Source: a bacterium
Lineage (GTDB): Bacteria > UBP7 > UBA6624
DNA: 7,520 nt
Direction of reading: 5' to 3'
Assembly (NCBI GenBank): GCA_014384545.1
Contig: JACNFQ010000054.1
Location: 1 to 7,520, forward strand
Shown: in pieces, positions 6,032 through 7,520 of the stretch
Layout: each line of letters begins with the position of its first letter
How positions within the stretch are numbered: position 1 is the stretch's first letter
The notes under the pieces: generated by a model
What the model was told of the DNA's origin: nothing
Database searches by the model: none
Seen by the model: only the letters and a program-made list of their open reading frames with translations
Position numbers and translations under genes: made by a program

Positions 6032-6339
6032 TAGCCTGGTTGGAAATACTCCATAAGGGATTCCTCTTCGGGGAGAGAGACGATCGCTTTCCTTCGTAAC
6101 TTCGTACGACCCACCATCATTCCTTTGGCCGTTCGTCTTACTCTCTTTTTTCGAGGGTTCTTGAGCAATCGAATGCCCTTTATCTTCTTGACACCCAATA
6201 AGTCAATGACAGCATCTCTGACATCATCTTTCGTTGCACAAAGAGCGATCTCAAAAGTATAGGCGTTCAAGGTCGTTGCCATCTCAATGCTCTTTTCCGA
6301 GGTAACCGGACGGAGGAGGATGTTCTCTAAGGGAATCAT
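6031..6339 (-). CDS. rplW: 50S ribosomal protein L23
   Basis: L23 sits at the tunnel exit and is the docking point for trigger factor and signal recognition particle. I choose ATG 6337-6339 (102 residues): AAGGAG at 6348-6353 is 8 bases upstream and the start makes an ATGA overlap with the L4 stop. A TTG two codons earlier would be only two bases from that site. The N-terminus ILLRPVTSEKSIEM (7-20) is the family's IIxxPVxTEKsxxL; E15 lines up with E. coli Glu18, the trigger-factor contact. TFEIALCATKDDVRDAVIDL and GVKKIKGIRLL follow, then the basic loop NPRKKRVRRTAKGMMVGRTK and RKAIVSL. The loop is rich in Arg/Lys as in the family, but its sequence is divergent. Confidence 0.96.
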   Translation of the reverse strand: MIPLENILLRPVTSEKSIEMATTLNAYTFEIALCATKDDVRDAVIDLLGVKKIKGIRLLKNPRKKRVRRTAKGMMVGRTKLRRKAIVSLPEEESLMEYFQPG

Positions 6340-6956
6340 CCCCAAATCTCCTTAATCGCGTCTAATGATTCTGGGGAGATAACGACGGTTCGGTACCGAA
6401 ATAGATCACCGATATTTACCCGTTTCCCAGGAAGAACAGCCAAACCAGGCAAGTTCCTAAAAGCGAGAGAAAGTTCCTTAGTGCCTTCTTCTAAAAGGAC
6501 AAGAACCTTCCCTTCGATCCCATTCTTTTCAAGGAGTGATTTCCCCTTCTTGGAAGAGATATCTTTCCATTTCGGGATTTTCACGAACTTAATCTCACCA
6601 TCCGATAGTTTTCTTGATAACGCGGAAAAAAGAGCTTTTCTTCTCGCTTTTCGGGGCATGCGAAGCTTTCGAAAACGGTTTTGGGGTCCAAAAATAACAC
6701 CACCACCTCGCCGAATAGGGTTTCGAATTCCACCCATTCGAGCACGCCCTGTCCCCTTCTGACGAAAGATCTTTCGAGTAGAACCCCGAACCTGACCTCT
6801 GGTCTTAGTTGAAGCGGTATGTTTCTTGCCATTAGAAACCTGTACTCTGTAAGATTGGCTAACCAAGACGCCATTCCAAGCTACGCCAAAAATCGAATCG
6901 GGTAGCTCAACTGTCCCCGCCTCCTTCCCCTTCTGATCAAAAAGAGGGGCTTTCAT
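6336..6956 (-). CDS. rplD: 50S ribosomal protein L4
   Basis: L4 is an early assembly protein whose long loop reaches the exit tunnel; in E. coli it also regulates the S10 operon. The 206 residues are the usual length. The loop is easily recognised: TASTKTRGQVRGSTRKIFRQ (48-67), then KGTGRARMGGIRNPIRRGGG (68-87) and VIFGP. K68 corresponds to the E. coli Lys63 region implicated in macrolide resistance. NPIRRGGG has Arg where Trp or Phe is common. The C-terminal Rossmann-like part includes KVLVLLEEGTKELSLAFRNL (150-169), NIGDLFRYRTVVISPESLDA (181-200) and a short end. The start has a strong AAGGAGG 7 bases upstream and overlaps the L3 stop as ATGA. Confidence 0.97.
   Translation of the reverse strand: MKAPLFDQKGKEAGTVELPDSIFGVAWNGVLVSQSYRVQVSNGKKHTASTKTRGQVRGSTRKIFRQKGTGRARMGGIRNPIRRGGGVIFGPQNRFRKLRMPRKARRKALFSALSRKLSDGEIKFVKIPKWKDISSKKGKSLLEKNGIEGKVLVLLEEGTKELSLAFRNLPGLAVLPGKRVNIGDLFRYRTVVISPESLDAIKEIWG
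6348..6353 (-). promoter_or_regulatory. Ribosome binding site of rplW (AAGGAG)
   Basis: AAGGAG lies 8 bases from the ATG at 6337-6339 but only 2 bases from the alternative TTG at 6343-6345. It therefore decides the L23 start in favour of the ATG. It is located within the L4 C-terminal codons. Confidence 0.85.
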
Positions 6957-7520
6957 TCCTTACCCTCCTTTTCAGGGAGATCCTCATCTCCACCTACCAA
7001 GCTGGGGCTACTCTCTTCCTTCTCCACCTCCGAGGGCTCACCCGTCGTTTCCTCAATGATCTCCTCAATCTCCTCTTCTAATAGAGAATATTCCTTGCCA
7101 TGGGGATGGAGGCGCACCAAGGCACCACGGGGACCGGGAATACCTCCCTCTACCGCCACCAAACTTTTCTCGCTATCTACCACCACTACCAACGAGTTTC
7201 TGATCGTAATCTGTGCATGACCATGTCGACCAGCTGTCTTCTTCCCAGGAAAGACACGGGCAGGCCCCATCGCACCCGCAGAAAGGGGTCTCCGGGTGAC
7301 GCCCGATTGTCCATGAGAACGCCCTCCTCCTTTGAAGTTATGCCGACGCATCGCCCCCGTAAAACCGTGCCCCTTTGAAAACCCCACGATATCGACGATG
7401 TCTCCCTCTTCAACAGGAGAGCACAATGAAGCACCCACAACGAACTCTGAAGCCGCGCTGACCCGCACCTCAAATAGGTGCCTAAAGCCCTCTCCATCCT
7501 CATTCTTATTCCAGTGGTCG
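6953..7520 (-). CDS. rplC: 50S ribosomal protein L3, 5' end beyond the window, with acidic tail
   Basis: L3 binds near the 3' end of 23S rRNA and sends a loop to the peptidyl transferase centre. The visible 188 residues run open to the right edge; the frame upstream of the GTG at 7466-7468 continues without a stop (FRHLFEVRV), so that GTG is internal and the true start lies outside. Compared with E. coli L3 (209 residues), about 75-85 N-terminal residues are missing. Family motifs are VDIVGFSKGHGFTGAMRRHN, RVFPGKKTAGRHGHAQITIR and GGIPGPRGALVRL. Two oddities: the PGSIG loop reads PLSAGAMGPA, and a Glu-rich tail of 50 residues (6956-7105) follows the normal end of the protein. Its stop overlaps the L4 ATG. 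Confidence 0.96.
   Translation of the reverse strand, partial: DHWNKNEDGEGFRHLFEVRVSAASEFVVGASLCSPVEEGDIVDIVGFSKGHGFTGAMRRHNFKGGGRSHGQSGVTRRPLSAGAMGPARVFPGKKTAGRHGHAQITIRNSLVVVVDSEKSLVAVEGGIPGPRGALVRLHPHGKEYSLLEEEIEEIIEETTGEPSEVEKEESSPSLVGGDEDLPEKEGKE
6964..6970 (-). promoter_or_regulatory. Ribosome binding site of rplD (AAGGAGG)
   Basis: AAGGAGG lies 7 bases upstream of the L4 ATG, within the last codons of L3. It is the longest Shine-Dalgarno match seen in the window and supports both the L4 start and Shine-Dalgarno-led initiation in this organism. Confidence 0.85.

Noticed and set aside
7466-7468. GTG considered as the start of a shortened L3.
   Set aside because: The frame is open upstream to the window edge and reads HLFEVRV, which fits the L3 segment before the conserved VDIVGFSKG region. 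The GTG is therefore an internal Val.

Overview
The whole window is one densely packed, minus-strand stretch of the bacterial S10-spc ribosomal protein cluster. Reading in the direction of transcription (right to left), the order is L3 (5' end cut off by the window edge), L4, L23, L2, S19, L22, S3, L16, L29, S17, L14, L24, L5, S14, S8, L6, L18 and S5 (3' end cut off). All 18 genes are recognisable from conserved family motifs, and the order is the canonical bacterial one with none missing in this interval.

The most obvious structural feature is compaction. Of 17 gene junctions, eight overlap by 4 bases (ATGA or GTGA), six by 1 base (TAATG or TGATG), and three have gaps of only 2, 4 and 2 bases. 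There is no room for a promoter, terminator or leader between any two genes. The S10 and spc operons, which are separate in E. coli, are fused here with 4 bases between S17 and L14. Shine-Dalgarno-like sequences (AAGGAGG, AAGGAG, GGAGGTG) lie inside the upstream coding sequences. The genes therefore look like one transcript with translational coupling throughout.

The organism is a bacterium. Base composition is roughly balanced by eye. TGA serves as a stop in 10 of the 17 genes whose 3' end is visible, so a code that reads TGA as Gly or Trp is unlikely. S14 is the short zinc-binding type. Several proteins depart from well-known bacterial consensus (L3 loop, L2 HPHGGG motif, L6 C-terminus, S19 N-terminus), which suggests a divergent, perhaps uncultured, lineage. 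I cannot assign a phylum from reading alone.

Functionally, the products are core parts of both ribosomal subunits. L2, L3, L4, L14, L16 and L22 surround the peptidyl transferase centre, factor-binding face or exit tunnel; L23, L24 and L29 sit at the tunnel exit; L5 and L18 bind 5S rRNA; S3 and S5 line the mRNA entry; S8 and S17 are assembly proteins; S14 and S19 are in the 30S head. I see no mobile element, CRISPR array, RNA gene or undescribed system. The points worth checking are sequence departures in individual ribosomal proteins, chiefly the acidic C-terminal tail and altered inner loop of L3.
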